A stretch of DNA of 64,000 bases from Fictibacillus nanhaiensis (GTDB lineage: Bacteria > Bacillota > Bacilli > Bacillales > Fictibacillaceae). The position numbers were made by a program, and so were the translations under genes. A model generated the notes under the pieces. It was not told where the DNA came from. It searched no databases and worked only from the letters and a program-made list of their open reading frames with translations. Where the stretch lies: the NCBI RefSeq assembly GCF_019801215.1, contig NZ_JAHVJO010000001.1, positions 1,577,627 to 1,641,626 on the forward strand, in the 5' to 3' direction. This document shows, one piece after another, positions 62,431-64,000 of the stretch; the stretch's first letter is position 1, and the number at the start of each line of letters is the position of its first letter.

Positions 62431-62570
62431 TTTTATGCTCGCGATACTAGTTTTTGCTCGCAATTTGGATTTTATGATCGCAATTCAGACTTTATGATCG
62501 CAATACTAGATTTATGCTCGCCATACGAATTTTATGATCGCAATACTAGATTTATGCTCCAGTTTGAATT
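62431..62570. repeat. Seven 20-bp tandem repeats
   Basis: Units of TTTATGATCGCAATACTAGA and close variants start every 20 bases at 62431, 62451, 62471, 62491, 62511, 62531 and 62551. Copies at 62491 and 62531 are identical. There is no open frame across them and no hairpin; they fill the gap after the SDR gene. Confidence 0.9.
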
Positions 62571-62667
62571 TAAGAGTGCGTATACCAGATCTCCTCGAGA
62601 TTAGTGTTTCGTTTACCTGCTTAATTCACCTATATGCTGTCTAGAATGATACAGAGGTGATCTTATT

Positions 62668-62955
62668 ATGAAAATATTTCTTATTTTTGGAAGCATTCTT
62701 TTTCCTCTATTTATGTTTGTTTTACAGAGAGCTTGGTTCAAATGCCGTCTTTTCTTTAATCTAGCTGCTCTATTAGCTTTACTCGTTTTTAGCAATCTTA
62801 TTTCCATCGGAATTTACCAAATCATTAAGAACAAAACCGTATTTATGACCAACATACATGGCTTGTTACTGAATCCGCTGTTTTTGTTAACAGGAGCGTA
62901 TTTGGGTGTGTACCTACTCTACCGAATGGTGTTGTTAACGGCAGATGAACAATAG
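62668..62955 (+). CDS. Hypothetical membrane protein, 95 aa
   Basis: ATG 62668 follows AGAGGTGATC. Three hydrophobic segments (IFLIFGSILFPLFMFVL, FNLAALLALLVFSNLISIGIY and LLLNPLFLLTGAYLGVYLLYRMVLL) separated by short basic loops. No family recognised. Same strand as its neighbours, 104 bp before the AIM24-family gene. Confidence 0.72.
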   Translation: MKIFLIFGSILFPLFMFVLQRAWFKCRLFFNLAALLALLVFSNLISIGIYQIIKNKTVFMTNIHGLLLNPLFLLTGAYLGVYLLYRMVLLTADEQ

Positions 62956-63059
62956 CTCGAGTTTCATCTTCATAAAAAACTTTGAAACCAACGTAACTGC
63001 AAGATCGTAACAATCTTTGTAAGATAGAAAATCCGATGTAAATATGGGAGGAATACAAA

Positions 63060-63851
63060 ATGAACAATCACGAAATCGATTATAAAATTTACGGTGACGA
63101 TATGCAGTTTGTGGAGGTTGAGCTCGATCCTAAAGAAACGGTGATCGCAGAAGCTGGCGCGCTCATGATGATGGAAGATGGCATCGAGATGGAAACCATA
63201 TTTGGGGATGGTTCGTCTGGTGAAGGTGGCGGTTTAATGGGCAAACTGTTCAACGCCGGTAAACGTGTACTAACGGGTGAGAGCTTGTTCATGACAGCTT
63301 TTACGAACGAAGATTACGGCAAAAAGCATGTTTCGTTCGCCTCCCCTTATCCTGGAAAAATCATTCCGATGGATCTGAGTGAAATGGGCGGAAAAGTGAT
63401 CTGTCAAAAGGATGCATTCTTGGCTGCTGCCAAAGGTGTTTCGGTCGGTATTGAATTTCAGCGAAAAATTGGCGCAGGATTCTTTGGTGGTGAAGGCTTT
63501 ATCATGCAGAAGCTTGAAGGTGACGGCATGGCATTTGTTCATGCAGGTGGTACGATTCATAAAAAGGAACTAGCCGCTGGAGAGGTGTTACGTGTCGATA
63601 CCGGATGTTTAGTTGCGATGACTAGTGGTGTTCAATACAACATCGAGATGGTTAAAGGTGTGAAAACGGCGCTGTTTGGCGGTGAAGGTCTATTTTTTGC
63701 AACGTTAAGTGGACCTGGGACGGTTTGGGTTCAGTCTCTGCCATTTAGCAGACTTGCGAGCCGAGTGTTCGCTGCAGCTCCACATCGTGGTGGATCTAAA
63801 GACGAAGGCAGCTTGGCAAAAGGAGTTTTCAATATGTTGAATGGTGATTGA
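63060..63851 (+). CDS. AIM24 / TIGR00266-family protein
   Basis: 263 aa, start ATG 63060 after GGGAGGAATAC. The sequence is rich in glycine and beta strands and has the family blocks [44 protein letters not shown] [60 protein letters not shown] and [24 protein letters not shown]. This is the TIGR00266/AIM24 fold (double beta-helix), whose mitochondrial relative organises inner membranes. In bacteria the role is unknown. Confidence 0.9.
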   Translation: MNNHEIDYKIYGDDMQFVEVELDPKETVIAEAGALMMMEDGIEMETIFGDGSSGEGGGLMGKLFNAGKRVLTGESLFMTAFTNEDYGKKHVSFASPYPGKIIPMDLSEMGGKVICQKDAFLAAAKGVSVGIEFQRKIGAGFFGGEGFIMQKLEGDGMAFVHAGGTIHKKELAAGEVLRVDTGCLVAMTSGVQYNIEMVKGVKTALFGGEGLFFATLSGPGTVWVQSLPFSRLASRVFAAAPHRGGSKDEGSLAKGVFNMLNGD

Positions 63852-63882
63852 TCATTTGAAAAACCAAAAAGAGTTAACACCT

Positions 63883-64000
63883 TGAACTGCACCCCGTCAA
63901 GTAGACAGATGAAATAATAAAACACTCTAAGCGGCTTCAACTCTATATTCTATAGGGCTGAGGCCGTTTAGTCGTTTTTGATATCTTTCATAATTATAAA
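63883..64000 (-). mobile_element. End of an IS3-family insertion sequence (IS150-like), cut by window edge
   Basis: The sequence TGAACTGCACCCCGTCAAGTA at 63883-63903 looks like the terminal inverted repeat of IS150-type elements (TGxACTGCACCC). It is followed at once by the 3' end of an IS3-type transposase gene reading towards it. The other end is outside the window. Confidence 0.8.
63927..64000 (-). CDS. IS3-family transposase OrfB, C-terminal fragment
   Basis: Reading on the minus strand from the window edge gives YNYERYQKRLNGLSPIEYRV followed by EAA and the stop TAG at 63927-63929. This is the standard C-terminus of IS3/IS150-type OrfB (rve integrase), where NxxRxQxxLxxxxPxEYR is conserved. 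Only 24 codons are visible. Whether the element is whole cannot be seen. Confidence 0.88.
   Translation of the reverse strand, partial: YNYERYQKRLNGLSPIEYRVEAA

Noticed and set aside
62431..62570. Possible CRISPR array
   Set aside because: Units are contiguous 20-bp tandem repeats with no spacers, and no cas gene is in the window.
63731..63940. A 69-codon minus-strand frame crossing the end of the AIM24-family gene
   Set aside because: It spans the border between a clear gene and an insertion-sequence end and has no ribosome site.

Overview
The window reads as chromosomal DNA of a low-GC, Gram-positive, Bacillus-like bacterium (family Bacillaceae; genus not decided from sequence). Evidence: strong GGAGG-type ribosome sites, TTG/GTG starts, a perfect CcpA cre site, FosB, GlpP, a Gram-positive pel operon, a CGTase, several lipoproteins and many intrinsic terminators. 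No tRNA, rRNA, CRISPR or replication origin was seen.

Layout. 1-7321: the 5' part of a very large repeat-built surface protein, a Tat-exported phosphoesterase, a BCCT transporter and a nucleotidyltransferase-like protein, all on the minus strand. About 7330-27600: an AT-rich defence island unlike its flanks. It holds a DNA phosphorothioation cluster in the order dndB-C-D-E-A (plus strand), an opposing AIPR-family gene, a second plus-strand operon (64-aa protein, second DndD-like ATPase, DndE-like protein), and a minus-strand restriction operon dptF-G-H. Modification (DndA-E) would put sulfur in the DNA backbone and DptFGH would act on unmodified DNA. The AIPR gene and the second DndD/DndE pair are additions I cannot assign by rule and are the best candidates for something new. 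No integrase or att repeats were seen.

27900-30800: small membrane and lipoprotein genes, an oxidoreductase, and two copies of a Bacillaceae interspersed repeat. 30860-39620: a Gram-positive pel exopolysaccharide locus (pelD-E-A(deacetylase)-F-G, minus strand). Divergent from it is a secreted GH114 glycosidase preceded by a c-di-GMP-I riboswitch with its own promoter, and then a GalE-like epimerase. Cyclic-di-GMP may thus act both on PelD protein and on the RNA leader of the hydrolase. 39885-41316: a class 3 lipase and a GNAT acetyltransferase.

41449-48379: one minus-strand operon for glycerol-phosphate-type substrates: glpP antiterminator, HAD phosphatase, phosphodiesterase, then ABC transporter ugpA-E-B-C. 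ugpC shows an apparent frameshift that replaces its last ~25 residues. 48689-57446: acetyltransferases (a close paralogous pair), fosB, an ECF sigma/anti-sigma pair, a DinB-like protein, a secreted NlpC/P60 endopeptidase, a PHP-type metallohydrolase, and a small three-gene operon. 57619-64000: a ferritin-like/cupin fusion, a secreted cyclodextrin glucanotransferase with a cre-controlled promoter and a leader hairpin, a WapI-like immunity protein, an SDR dehydrogenase, seven 20-bp tandem repeats, an AIM24-family protein, and the end of an IS3-family insertion sequence cut by the window edge.
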